From Nematostella vectensis (lineage: Eukaryota > Cnidaria > Anthozoa > Actiniaria > Edwardsiidae), in NCBI RefSeq assembly GCF_932526225.1, contig NC_064037.1, forward strand, positions 806,001-870,000: 64,000 nucleotides of DNA, written 5' to 3'. A program made the position numbers and the translations under genes. Shown here piece by piece: positions 10,504 through 23,800 of this stretch. Under the pieces are notes generated by a model. It had not been told where the DNA came from, did not search any database, and worked only from the letters and a program-made list of their open reading frames with translations. Position 1 is the stretch's first letter; every line of letters begins with the position of its first letter.

Positions 10504-13500
10504 AATATCGATACTTAATTATACTGTTCTTGGTGTGTCATGACATAAAAAGAAGGTATAGGGATATTTTTATGTACTCTCAGCATCTTTGATGTGCTCA
10601 TGCTTTGTTCAGGATCATGTACATATTTTATGCACACAAGAACTAACTAGATTCCTTGGATAACTTTATTAAGTAGATTCTAACATAGAGCATAGCGCTC
10701 GATAGATTGATATACCTTTTTTTCCGAGTATACTGTTTTATTTTTCCTAATGTTACTTTTTGGAATTTACATTCGGAAAAAAAAATTATCGATTGTAACC
10801 TTTTGGAGGTTTCACTCGTAAAACAAATTCCCGAATGTAACCCTGAAGCTTTTCCCGAATGTAACCTCCAGTCCGATGGTGACTTTGCTTGGGATAGTTT
10901 ACGATACCAATAGTATTAAAAGTAATTTTCATTACAATTCCCTTCAGCAATGCCACGTTAGTCTTTCGTTGCGGGCACTTGACTACTGACGCAGCTACCC
11001 GGGTTCGATTCCCGCTAATAGCCTATTTTTTTTTTTTTTCAAATATCGATACTTAATTATACTGTTCTTGGTGTGTCATGACATAAAAAGAAGGTATAGG
11101 GACATTTTTATGTACTCTCAGCATCTTTGATGTGCTCATGCTTTGTTCAGGATCCTGTACATATTTTATGCACACAAGAACTAACTAGATTCCTTGGATA
11201 ACTTGATTAAGTAGATTCTAACATAGAGCATAGCGCTCGATAGATTGATATACCTTTTTTCCCGAGTATACTGTTTTATTTTTCCTAATGTTACTTTTTG
11301 GAATTTACATTCGGAAAAAAAATTATCGATTGTAACCTTTTGGAGGTTACACTCGTAAAACAAATTCCCGAATGTAACCCTGAAGCTTTTCCCGAATGTA
11401 ACCTCCAGTCCGATGGTGACTTTGCTTGGGATAGTTTACGATACCAATAGTATTAAAAGTAATTTTCATTACAATTCCCTTCAGCAATGCCACGTTAGTC
11501 TTTCGTTGCGGGCACTTGACTACTAACGCAGCGACTCGGGTTCTATTCCCGCTGATAGCCTATTTTTTTTTTCTTTCTTTTTTTTTTTAAATATCGATAC
11601 TTAATTATACTGTTCTTGGTGTGTCATGACATAAAAAGAAGGTATAGGGACATTTTTATGTACTCTCAGCATCTTTGATGTGCTCATGCTTTGTTCAGGA
11701 TCCTGTACATATTTTATGCACACAAGAACTAACTAGATTCCTTGGATAACTTGATTAAGTAGATTCTAACATAGAGCATAGCGCTCGATAGATTGATATA
11801 CCTTTTTTTCCGAGTATACTGTTTTATTTTTCCTAATGTTACTTTTTGGAATTTACACTCGGAAAAAAATTATCGATTGTAACCTTTTGGAGGTTACACT
11901 CGTAAAACAAATTCCCGAATGTAACCCTGAAGCTTTTCCCGAATGTAACCTCCAGTCCGATGGTGACTTTGCTTGGGATAGTTTACGATACCAATAGTAT
12001 TAAAAGTAATTTTCATTACAATTCCCTTCAGCAATGCCACGTTAGTCTTTCGTTGCGGGCACTTGACTACTGACGCAGCTACCCGGGTTCGATTCCCGCT
12101 GATAGCCTATTTTTTTTTTTTTTCAAATATCGATACTTAATTATACTGTTCTTGGTGTGTCATGACATAAAAAGAAGGTATAGGGACATTTTTATGTACT
12201 CTCAGCATCTTTGATGTGCTCATGCTTTGTTCAGGATCCTGTACATATTTTATGCACACAAGAACTAACTAGATTCCTTGGATAACTTGATTAAGTAGAT
12301 TCTAACATAGAGCATAGCGCTCGATAGATTGATATACCTTTTTTTCCGAGTTTACTGTTTTATTTTTCCTAATGTTACTTTTTGGAATTTACATTCGGAA
12401 AAAAAATTATCGATTGTAACCTTTTGGAGGTTACACTCGTAAAACAAATTCCCGAATGTAACCCTGAAGCTTTTCCCGAATGTAACCTCCAGTCCGATGG
12501 TGACTTTGCTTGGGATAGTTTACGATACCAATAGTATTAAAAGTAATTTTCATTACAATTCCCTTCATCAATGCCACGTTAGTCTTTCGTTGCGGGCACT
12601 TGACTACTAACGCAGCGACTCGGGTTCGATTCCCGCTGATAGCCTATTTTTTTTTCTTTTTTTTTTTTTTTTTTTTAATATCGATACTTAATTATACTGT
12701 TCTTGGTGTGTCATGACATAAAAAGAAGGTATAGGGACATTTTTATGTACTCTCAGCATCTTTGATGTGCTCATGCTTTGTTCAGGATCCTGTACATATT
12801 TTATGCACACAAGAACTAACTAGATTCCTTGGATAACTTGATTAAGTAGATTCTAACATAGAGCATAGCGCTCGATAGATTGATATACCTTTTTTTCCGA
12901 GTATACTGTTTTATTTTTCCTAATGTTACTTTTTGGAATTTACATTCGGAAAAAAAAATTATCGATTGTAACCTTTTGGAGGTTACACTCGTAAAACAAA
13001 TTCCCGAATGTAACCCTGAAGCTTTTCCCGAATGTAACCTCCAGTCCGATGGTGACTTTGCTTGGGATAGTTTACGATACCAATAGTATTAAAAGTAATT
13101 TTCATTACAATTCCCTTCAGCAATGCCACGTTAGTCTTTTGTTGCGGGCACTTGACTACTAACGCAGCGACTCGGGTTCGATTCCCGCCAATAGCCTATT
13201 TTTTTTTTTCTTTATTTTTTTTTTAATATCGATACTTAATTATACTGTTCTTGGTGTGTCATGACATAAAAAGAAGGTATAGGGATATTTTTATGTACTC
13301 TCAGCATCTTTGATGTGCTCATGCTTTGTTCAGGATCATGTACATATTTTATGCACACAAGAACTAACTAGATTCCTTGGATAACTTTATTAAGTAGATT
13401 CTAACATAGAGCATAGCGCTCGATAGATTGATATACCTTTTTTTCCGAGTATACTGTTTTATTTTTCCTAATGTTACTTTTTGGAATTTACATTCGGAAA

Positions 13501-16500
13501 AAAAAATTATCGATTGTAACCTTTTGGAGGTTACACTCGTAAAACAAATTCCCGAATGTAACCCTGAAGCTTTTCCCGAATGTAACCTCCAGTCCGATGG
13601 TGACTTTGCTTGGGATAGTTTACGATACCAATAGTATTAAAAGTAATTTTCATTACAATTCCCTTCAGCAATGCCACGTTAGTCTTTCGTTGCGGGCACT
13701 TGACTACTGACGCAGCTACCCGGGTTCGATTCCCGCTAATAGCCTATTTTATTTTTTTTTCAAATATCGATACTTAATTATACTGTTCTTGGTGTGTCAT
13801 GACATAAAAAGAAGGTATAGGGACATTTTTATGTACTCTCAGCATCTTTGATGTGCTCATGCTTTGTTCAGGATCCTGTACATATTTTATGCACACAAGA
13901 ACTAACTAGATTCCTTGGATAACTTGATTAAGTAGATTCTAACATAGAGCATAGCGCTCGATAGATTGATATACCTTTTTTTCCGAGTATACTGTTTTAT
14001 TTTTCCTAATGTTACTTTTTGGAATTTACATTCGGAAAAAAAATTATCGATTGTAACCTTTTGGAGGTTACACTCGTAAAACAAATTCCCGAATGTAACC
14101 CTGAAGCTTTTCCCGAATGTAACCTCCAGTCCGATGGTGACTTTGCTTGGGATAGTTTACGATACCAATAGTATTAAAAGTAATTTTCATTACAATTCCC
14201 TTCAGCAATGCCACGTTAGTCTTTCGTTGCGGGCACTTGACTACTAACGCAGCGACTCGGGTTCGATTCCCGCTGATAGCCTATTTTTTTTTCTTTCCTT
14301 TTTTTTTTTAATATCGATACTTAATTATACTGTTCTTGGTGTGTCATGACATAAAAAGAAGGTATAGGGACATTTTTATGTACTCTCAGCATCTTTGATG
14401 TGCTCATGCTTTGTTCAGGATCCTGTACATATTTTATGCACACAAGAACTAACTAGATTCCTTGGATAACTTGATTAAGTAGATTCTAACATAGAGCATA
14501 GCGCTCGATAGATTGATATACCTTTTTTTCCGAGTATACTGTTTTATTTTTCCTAATGTTACTTTTTGGAATTTACATTCGGAAAAAAAAATTATCGATT
14601 GTAACCTTTTGGAGGTTACACTCGTGAAACAAATTCCCGAATGTAACCCTGAAGCTTTTCCCGAATGTAACCTCCAGTCCGATGGTGACTTTGCTTGGGA
14701 TAGTTTACGATACCAATAGTATTAAAAGTAATTTTCATTACAATTCCCTTCAGCAATGCCACGTTAGTCTTTTGTTGCGGGCACTTGACTACTAACGCAG
14801 CGACTCGGGTTCGATTCCCGCCAATAGCCTATTTTTTTTTTCTTTATTTTTTTTTTAATATCGATACTTAATTATACTGTTCTTGGTGTGTCATGACATA
14901 AAAAGAAGGTATAGGGATATTTTTATGTACTCTCAGCATCTTTGATGTGCTCATGCTTTGTTCAGGATCATGTACATATTTTATGCACACAAGAACTAAC
15001 TAGATTCCTTGGATAACTTTATTAAGTAGATTCTAACATAGAGCATAGCGCTCGATAGATTGATATACCTTTTTTTCCGAGTATACTGTTTTATTTTTCC
15101 TAATGTTACTTTTTGGAATTTACATTCGGAAAAAAAAATTATCGATTGTAACCTTTTGGAGGTTACACTCGTAAAACAAATTCCCGAATGTAACCCTGAA
15201 GCTTTTCCCGAATGTAACCTCCAGTCCGATGGTGACTTTGCTTGGGATAGTTTACGATACCAATAGTATTAAAAGTAATTTTCATTACAATTCCCTTCAG
15301 CAATGCCACGTTAGTCTTTCGTTGCGGGCACTTGACTACTGACGCAGCTACCCGGGTTCGATTCCCGCTAATAGCCTATTTTATTTTTTTTTCAAATATC
15401 GATACTTAATTATACTGTTCTTGGTGTGTCATGACATAAAAAGAAGGTATAGGGACATTTTTATGTACTCTCAGCATCTTTGATGTGCTCATGCTTTGTT
15501 CAGGATCCTGTACATATTTTATGCACACAAGAACTAACTAGATTCCTTGGATAACTTGATTAAGTAGATTCTAACATAGAGCATAGCGCTCGATAGATTG
15601 ATATACCTTTTTTTCCGAGTATACTGTTTTATTTTTCCTAATGTTACTTTTTGGAATTTACATTCGGAAAAAAAATTATCGATTGTAACCTTTTGGAGGT
15701 TACACTCGTAAAACAAATTCCCGAATGTAACCCTGAAGCTTTTCCCGAATGTAACCTCCAGTCCGATGGTGACTTTGCTTGGGATAGTTTACGATACCAA
15801 TAGTATTAAAAGTAATTTTCATTACAATTCCCTTCAGCAATGCCACGTTAGTCTTTCGTTGCGGGCACTTGACTACTAACGCAGCGACTCGGGTTCTATT
15901 CCCGCTGATAGCCTATTTTTTTTTTTCTTTCTTTTTTTTTTAAAATATCGATACTTAATTATACTGTTCTTGGTGTGTCATGACATAAAAAGAAGGTATA
16001 GGGACATTTTTATGTACTCTCAGCATCTTTGATGTGCTCATGCTTTGTTCAGGATCCTGTACATATTTTATGCACACAAGAACTAACTAGATTCCTTGGA
16101 TAACTTGATTAAGTAGATTCTAACATAGAGCATAGCGCTCGATAGATTGATATACCTTTTTTTCCGAGTATACTGTTTTATTTTTCCTAATGTTACTTTT
16201 TGGAATTTACATTCGGAAAAAAAATTATCGATTGTAACCTTTTGGAGGTTACACTCGTAAAACAAATTCCCGAATGTAACCCTGAAGCTTTTCCCGAATG
16301 TAACCTCCAGTCCGATGGTGACTTTGCTTGGGATAGTTTACGATACCAATAGTATTAAAAGTAATTTTCATTACAATTCCCTTCAGCAATGCCACGTTAG
16401 TCTTTCGTTGCGGGCACTTGACTACTGACGCAGCTACCCGGGTTCGATTCCCGCTAATAGCCTATTTTATTTTTTTTTCAAATATCGATACTTAATTATA

Positions 16501-18651
16501 CTGTTCTTGGTGTGTCATGACATAAAAAGAAGGTATAGGGACATTTTTATGTACTCTCAGCATCTTTGATGTGCTCATGCTTTGTTCAGGATCCTGTACA
16601 TATTTTATGCACACAAGAACTAACTAGATTCCTTGGATAACTTGATTAAGTAGATTCTAACATAGAGCATAGCGCTCGATAGATTGATATACCTTTTTTT
16701 CCGAGTATACTGTTTTATTTTTCCTAATGTTACTTTTTGGAATTTACATTCGGAAAAAAAATTATCGATTGTAACCTTTTGGAGGTTACACTCGTAAAAC
16801 AAATTCCCGAATGTAACCCTGAAGCTTTTCCCGAATGTAACCTCCAGTCCGATGGTGACTTTGCTTGGGATAGTTTACGATACCAATAGTATTAAAAGTA
16901 ATTTTCATTACAATTCCCTTCAGCAATGCCACGTTAGTCTTTCGTTGCGGGCACTTGACTACTAACGCAGCGACTCGGGTTCTATTCCCGCTGATAGCCT
17001 ATTTTTTTTTTTCTTTCTTTTTTTTTTAAAATATCGATACTTAATTATACTGTTCTTGGTGTGTCATGACATAAAAAGAAGGTATAGGGACATTTTTATG
17101 TACTCTCAGCATCTTTGATGTGCTCATGCTTTGTTCAGGATCCTGTACATATTTTATGCACACAAGAACTAACTAGATTCCTTGGATAACTTGATTAAGT
17201 AGATTCTAACATAGAGCATAGCGCTCGATAGATTGATATACCTTTTTTTCCGAGTATACTGTTTTATTTTTCCTAATGTTACTTTTTGGAATTTACATTC
17301 GGAAAAAAAATTATCGATTGTAACCTTTTGGAGGTTACACTCGTAAAACAAATTCCCGAATGTAACCCTGAAGCTTTTCCCGAATGTAACCTCCAGTCCG
17401 ATGGTGACTTTGCTTGGGATAGTTTACGATACCAATAGTATTAAAAGTAATTTTCATTACAATTCCCTTCAGCAATGCCACGTTAGTCTTTCGTTGCGGG
17501 CACTTGACTACTGACGCAGCTACCCGGGTTCGATTCCCGCTGATAGCCTATTTTTTTTTTTTTTTCAAATATCGATACTTAATTATACTGTTCTTGGTGT
17601 GTCATGACATAAAAAAAAGGTATAGGGACATTTTTATGTACTCTCAGCATATTTGATGTGCTCATGCTTTGTTCAGGATCCTGTACATATTTTATGCACA
17701 CAAGAACTAACTAGATTCCTTGGATAACTTGATTAAGTAGATTCTAACATAGAGCATAGCGCTCGATAGATTGATATACCTTTTTTTCCGAGTATACTGT
17801 TTTATTTTTCCTAATGTTACTTTTTGGAATTTACATTCGGAAAAAAAAATTATCGATTGTAACCTTTTGGAGGTTACACTCGTAAAACAAATTCCCGAAT
17901 GTAACCCTGAAGCTTTTCCCGAATGTAACCTCCAGTCCGATGGTGACTTTGCTTGGGATAGTTTACGATACCAATAGTATTAAAAGTAATTTTCATTACA
18001 ATTCCCTTCAGCAATGCCACGTTAGTCTTTCGTTGCGGGCACTTGACTACTAACGCAGCGACTCGGGTTCTATTCCCGCTGATAGCCTATTTTTTTTTTC
18101 TTTCTTTTTTTTTTTAAATATCGATACTTAATTATACTGTTCTTGGTGTGTCATGACATAAAAAGAAGGTATAGGGACATTTTTATGTACTCTCAGCATC
18201 TTTGATGTGCTCATGCTTTGTTCAGGATCCTGTACATATTTTATGCACACAAGAACTAACTAGATTCCTTGGATAACTTGATTAAGTAGATTCTAACATA
18301 GAGCATAGCGCTCGATAGATTGATATACCCTTTTTTCCGAGTATACTGTTTTATTTTCTAATGTTACTTTTTGGAATTTACATTCGGAAAAAAAATTATC
18401 GATTGTAACCTTTTGGAGGTTACACTCGTAAAACAAATTCCCGAATGTAACCCTGAAGCTTTTCCCGAATGTAACCTCCAGTCCGATGGTGACTTTGCTT
18501 GGGATAGTTTACGATACCAATAGTATTAAAAGTAATTTTCATTACAATTCCCTTCAGCAATGCCACGTTAGTCTTTCGTTGCGGGCACTTGACTACTGAC
18601 GCAGCTACCCGGGTTCGATTCCCGCTGATAGCCTATTTTTTTTTTTTTTTT
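10504..18651 (+). repeat. Mixed block with dimer and trimer repeats
   Basis: Anchors are 10707, 11245, 11793, 12329, 12880, 13428, 13966, 14513, 15060, 15598, 16147, 16684, 17233, 17771 and 18320. Order by my labels: D-F-G-H-I-J-F-I-J-F-J-F-G-F-G. I-J-F recurs at an offset of about 1632 (12880/14513, 13428/15060, 13966/15598). J-F recurs at exactly 1086 (15598/16684, 16147/17233). F copies carry a C-to-T... or rather G-to-T change within box B (GGTTCTATTCC). Only monomers are present; no other gene. Confidence 0.8.
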
Positions 18652-20747
18652 CAAATATCGATACTTAATTATACTGTTCTTGGTGTGTCATGACATAAAA
18701 AGAAGGTATAGGGACATTTTTATGTACTCTCAGCATCTTTGATGTGCTCATGCTTTGTTCAGGATCCTGTACATATTTTATGCACACAAGAACTAACTAG
18801 ATTCCTTGGATAACTTGATTAAGTAGATTCTAACATAGAGCATAGCGCTCGATAGATTGATATACCTTTTTTTCCGAGTTTACTGTTTTATTTTTCCTAA
18901 TGTTACTTTTTGGAATTTACATTCGGAAAAAAAATTATCGATTGTAACCTTTTGGAGGTTACACTCGTAAAACAAATTCCCGAATGTAACCCTGAAGCTT
19001 TTCCCGAATGTAACCTCCAGTCCGATGGTGACTTTGCTTGGGATAGTTTACGATACCAATAGTATTAAAAGTAATTTTCATTACAATTCCCTTCATCAAT
19101 GCCACGTTAGTCTTTCGTTGCGGGCACTTGACTACTAACGCAGCGACTCGGGTTCGATTCCCGCTGATAGCCTATTTTTTTTCTTTATTTATTTTTTTTT
19201 AATATCGATACTTAATTATACTGTTCTTGGTGTGTCATGACATAAAATGAAGGTATAGGGACATTTTTATGTACTCTCAGCATCTTTGATGTGCTCATGC
19301 TTTGTTCAGGATCCTGTACATATTTTATGCACACAAGAACTAACTAGATTCCTTGGATAACTTGATTAAGTAGATTCTAACATAGAGCATAGCGCTCGAT
19401 AGATTGATATACCTTTTTTTCCGAGTATACTGTTTTATTTTTCCTAATGTTACTTTTTGGAATTTACATTCGGAAAAAAAAATTATCGATTGTAACCTTT
19501 TGGAGGTTACACTCGTAAAACAAATTCCCGAATGTAACCCTGAAGCTTTTCCCGAATGTAACCTCCAGTCCGATGGTGACTTTGCTTGGGATAGTTTACG
19601 ATACCAATAGTATTAAAAGTAATTTTTATTACAATTCCCTTCAGCAATGCCACGTTAGTCTTTTGTTGCGGGCACTTGACTACTAACGCAGCGACTCGGG
19701 TTCGATTCCCGCCAATAGCCTATTTTTTTTTCTTTATTTTTTTTTTAATATCGATACTTAATTATACTGTTCTTGGTGTGTCATGACATAAAAAGAAGGT
19801 ATAGGGATATTTTTATGTACTCTCAGCATCTTTGATGTGCTCATGCCTTGTTCAGGATCCTGTACATATTTTATGCACACAAGAACTAACTAGATTCCTT
19901 GGATAACTTGATTAAGTAGATTCTAACATAGAGCATAGCGCTCGATAGATTGATATACCTTTTTTTCCGAGTATACTGTTTTATTTTTCCTAATGTTACT
20001 TTTTGGAATTTACATTCGGAAAAAAAATTATCGATTGTAACCTTTTGGAGGTTACACTCGTAAAACAAATTCCCAAATGTAACCCTGAAGCTTTTCCCGA
20101 ATGTAACCTCCAGTCCGATTGTGACTTTGCTTGGGATAGTTTACGATACCAATAGTATTAAAAGTAATTTTCATTACAATTCCCTTCAGCAATGCCACGT
20201 TAGTCTTTCCTTGCGGGCACTTGACTACTAACGCAGCGACCCGGGTTCGATTCCCGCTGATAGCCTATTTTTTTTTCTTTACTTTTTTTTCAAATATTGA
20301 TACTTAATTATACTGTTCTTGGTGTGTCATGACATAAAAAGAAGGTATAGGGACATTTTTATGTACTCTCAGCATCTTTGATGTGCTCATGCTTTGTTCA
20401 GGATCCTGTACATATTTTATGCACACAAGAACTAACTAGATTCCTTGGATAACTTGATTAAGTAGATTCTAACATAGAGCATAGCGCTCGATAGATTGAT
20501 ATACCTTTTTTTCCAAGTATACTGTTTTATTTTTCCTAATGTTACTTTTTGGAATTTACATTCGGAAAAAAAAATTATCGATTGTAACCTTTTGGAGGTT
20601 ACACTCGTAAAACAAATTCCCGAATGTAACCCTGAAGCTTTTCCCGAATGTAACCTCCAGTCCGATGGTGACTTTGCTTGGGATAGTTTACGATACCAAT
20701 AGTATTAAAAGTAATTTTCATTACAATTCCCTTCAGCAATGCCACGT

Positions 20748-20760
20748 TAGTCTTTCGTTG
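20748..20760 (+). promoter_or_regulatory. Degenerate box A of the tRNA-like element
   Basis: TAGTCTTTCGTTG aligns with the Pol III box A consensus TRGYNNARNNG at T, R, G and Y, but lacks the A at tRNA position 14 and the final purine pattern. It starts at tRNA position 8, where box A belongs, and 43 nt before box B, the normal tRNA spacing. Copies in the 43-64 kb part match better. Confidence 0.4.
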
Positions 20761-20790
20761 CGGGCACTTGACTACTGACGCAGCTACCCG

Positions 20791-20801
20791 GGTTCGATTC
20801 C
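20791..20801 (+). promoter_or_regulatory. Canonical box B, GGTTCGATTCC
   Basis: This matches the TFIIIC-binding box B consensus GGTTCGANTCC at every position. It is kept in most monomers. Variants are GGTTCTATTCC in F-type copies (for example near 11540, 15890, 18065, 22975, 24600), GGATTCGATTCC context in C-type copies at 1228, 3943 and 8283, GGTTCAATTCC near 34402 and 39317, GGTTCGACTCC near 33320 and 38235, and GGGTACGATTTCC in the first copy (near 146). Confidence 0.75.
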
Positions 20802-20814
20802 CGCTGATAGCCTA

Positions 20815-20828
20815 TTTTTTTTTTTTTT
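20815..20828 (+). terminator. T-rich tract directly after tRNA-like element (Pol III terminator-like)
   Basis: A run of T on the sense strand begins two nucleotides after the tRNA-like 3' end. Four or more T residues end Pol III transcription, so a transcript from the boxes above would be roughly 75-90 nt. Every monomer has such a tract, interrupted in subtype-specific ways (ctttattt, ctttcttt, atttatttattt, ctttactttt, actttcttt). It is the most variable part of the monomer and the main source of length differences. Confidence 0.65.
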
Positions 20829-23800
20829 CAAATATCGATACTTAATTATACTGTTCTTGGTGTGTCATGACATAAAAAGAAGGTATAGGGACATTTTTAT
20901 GTACTCTCAGCATCTTTGATGTGCTCATGCTTTGTTCAGGATCCTGTACATATTTTATGCACACAAGAACTAACTAGATTCCTTGGATAACTTGATTAAG
21001 TAGATTCTAACATAGAGCATAGCGCTCGATAGATTGATATACCTTTTTTTCCGAGTTTACTGTTTTATTTTTCCTAATGTTACTTTTTGGAATTTACATT
21101 CGGAAAAAAAATTATCGATTGTAACCTTTTGGAGGTTACACTCGTAAAACAAATTCCCGAATGTAACCCTGAAGCTTTTCCCGAATGTAACCTCCAGTCC
21201 GATGGTGACTTTGCTTGGGATAGTTTACGATACCAATAGTATTAAAAGTAATTTTCATTACAATTCCCTTCATCAATGCCACGTTAGTCTTTCGTTGCGG
21301 GCACTTGACTACTAACGCAGCGACTCGGGTTCGATTCCCGCTGATAGCCTATTTTTTTTTCTTTATTTTTTTTTTTTTAATATCGATACTTAATTATACT
21401 GTTCTTGGTGTGTCATGACATAAAAAGAAGGTATAGGGACATTTTTATGTACTCTCAGCATCTTTGATGTGCTCATGCTTTGTTCAGGATCCTGTACATA
21501 TTTTATGCACACAAGAACTAACTAGATTCCTTGGATAACTTGATTAAGTAGATTCTAACATAGAGCATAGCGCTCGATAGATTGATATACCTTTTTTTCC
21601 GAGTATACTGTTTTATTTTTCCTAATGTTACTTTTTGGAATTTACATTCGGAAAAAAAAATTATCGATTGTAACCTTTTGGAGGTTACACTCGTAAAACA
21701 AATTCCCGAATGTAACCCTGAAGCTTTTCCCGAATGTAACCTCCAGTCCGATGGTGACTTTGCTTGGGATAGTTTACGATACCAATAGTATTAAAAGTAA
21801 TTTTCATTACAATTCCCTTCAGCAATGCCACGTTAGTCTTTTGTTGCGGGCACTTGACTACTAACGCAGCGACTCGGGTTCGATTCCCGCCAATAGCCTA
21901 TTTTTTTTTTCTTTATTTTTTTTTTAATATCGATACTTAATTATACTGTTCTTGGTGTGTCATGACATAAAAAGAAGGTATAGGGATATTTTTATGTACT
22001 CTCAGCATCTTTGATGTGCTCATGCTTTGTTCAGGATCATGTACATATTTTATGCACACAAGAACTAACTAGATTCCTTGGATAACTTTATTAAGTAGAT
22101 TCTAACATAGAGCATAGCGCTCGATAGATTGATATACCTTTTTTTCCGAGTATACTGTTTTATTTTTCCTAATGTTACTTTTTGGAATTTACATTCGGAA
22201 AAAAAAATTATCGATTGTAACCTTTTGGAGGTTACACTCGTAAAACAAATTCCCGAATGTAACCCTGAAGCTTTTCCCGAATGTAACCTCCAGTCCGATG
22301 GTGACTTTGCTTGGGATAGTTTACGATACCAATAGTATTAAAAGTAATTTTCATTACAATTCCCTTCAGCAATGCCACGTTAGTCTTTCGTTGCGGTCAC
22401 TTGACTACTGACGCAGCTACCCGGGTTCGATTCCCGCTGATAGCCTATTTTTTTTTTTTTTTTCAAATATCGATACTTAATTATACTGTTCTTGGTGTGT
22501 CATGACATAAAAAAAAGGTATAGGGACATTTTTATGTACTCTCAGCATCTTTGATGTGCTCATGCTTTGTTCAGGATCCTGTACATATTTTATGCACACA
22601 AGAACTAACTAGATTCCTTGGATAACTTGATTAAGTAGATTCTAACATAGAGCATAGCGCTCGATAGATTGATATACCTTTTTTTCCGAGTTTACTGTTT
22701 TATTTTTCCTAATGTTACTTTTTGGAATTTACATTCGGAAAAAAAATTATCGATTGTAACCTTTTGGAGGTTACACTCGTAAAACAAATTCCCGAATGTA
22801 ACCCTGAAGCTTTTCCCGAATGTAACCTCCAGTCCGATGGTGACTTTGCTTGGGATAGTTTACGATACCAATAGTATTAAAAGTAATTTTCATTACAATT
22901 CCCTTCAGCAATGCCACGTTAGTCTTTCGTTGCGGGCACTTGACTACTAACGCAGCGACTCGGGTTCTATTCCCGCTGATAGCCTATTTTTTTTTTTCTT
23001 TCTTTTTTTTTTTAAATATCGATACTTAATTATACTGTTCTTGGTGTGTCATGACATAAAAAGAAGGTATAGGGACATTTTTATGTACTCTCAGCATCTT
23101 TGATGTGCTCATGCTTTGTTCAGGATCCTGTACATATTTTATGCACACAAGAACTAACTAGATTCCTTGGATAACTTGATTAAGTAGATTCTAACATAGA
23201 GCATAGCGCTCGATAGATTGATATACCTTTTTTTCCGAGTATACTGTTTTTTTTTTCCTAATGTTACTTTTTGGAATTTACATTCGGAAAAAAAATTATC
23301 GATTGTAACCTTTTGGAGGTTACACTCGTAAAACAAATTCCCGAATGTAACCCTGAAGCTTTTCCCGAATGTAACCTCCAGTCCGATGGTGACTTTGCTT
23401 GGGATAGTTTACGATACCAATAGTATTAAAAGTAATTTTCATTACAATTCCCTTCAGCAATGCCACGTTAGTCTTTCGTTGCGGGCACTTGACTACTAAC
23501 GCAGCGACTCGGGTTCTATTCCCGCTGATAGCCTATTTTTTTTTTCTTTCTTTTTTTTTTTAAATATCGATACTTAATTATACTGTTCTTGGTGTGTCAT
23601 GACATAAAAAGAAGGTATAGGGACATTTTTATGTACTCTCAGCATCTTTGATGTGCTCATGCTTTGTTCAGGATCCTGTACATATTTTATGCACACAAGA
23701 ACTAACTAGATTCCTTGGATAACTTGATTAAGTAGATTCTAACATAGAGCATAGCGCTCGATAGATTGATATACCTTTTTTTCCGAGTATACTGTTTTAT

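Larger units (their letters stand above)
20741..20812 (+). ncRNA. tRNA-like Pol III-type element, common form (example)
   Basis: Read as a tRNA, this 72-nt element has a 7-nt acceptor arm, TA at 8-9, a 4-bp D stem (G-C, T·G, C-G, T·G) with 8-nt loop, a 7-nt anticodon-type loop CTACTGA (CTACTAA in most copies; U33 and a purine at 37, anticodon ACT in either form), a 4-nt variable region, and a T arm with TTCGATT loop and CGGG/CCCG stem. Defects: only acceptor pairs 1-72, 2-71 and 4-69 form; only two of five anticodon-stem pairs form; the outer T-stem pair is C-C; A14 is replaced by T. It is therefore unlikely to be a working tRNA. Similar elements start 243-246 nt after each anchor, about 118 in the window. 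A decayed tRNA, a tRNA-derived SINE head or a tRNA-like small RNA gene all fit. Confidence 0.6.

Noticed and set aside
20741-20812. Functional tRNA gene
   Set aside because: Only three of seven acceptor pairs and two of five anticodon-stem pairs form, and position 14 is not A in the common form. No copy in the window repairs these stems.
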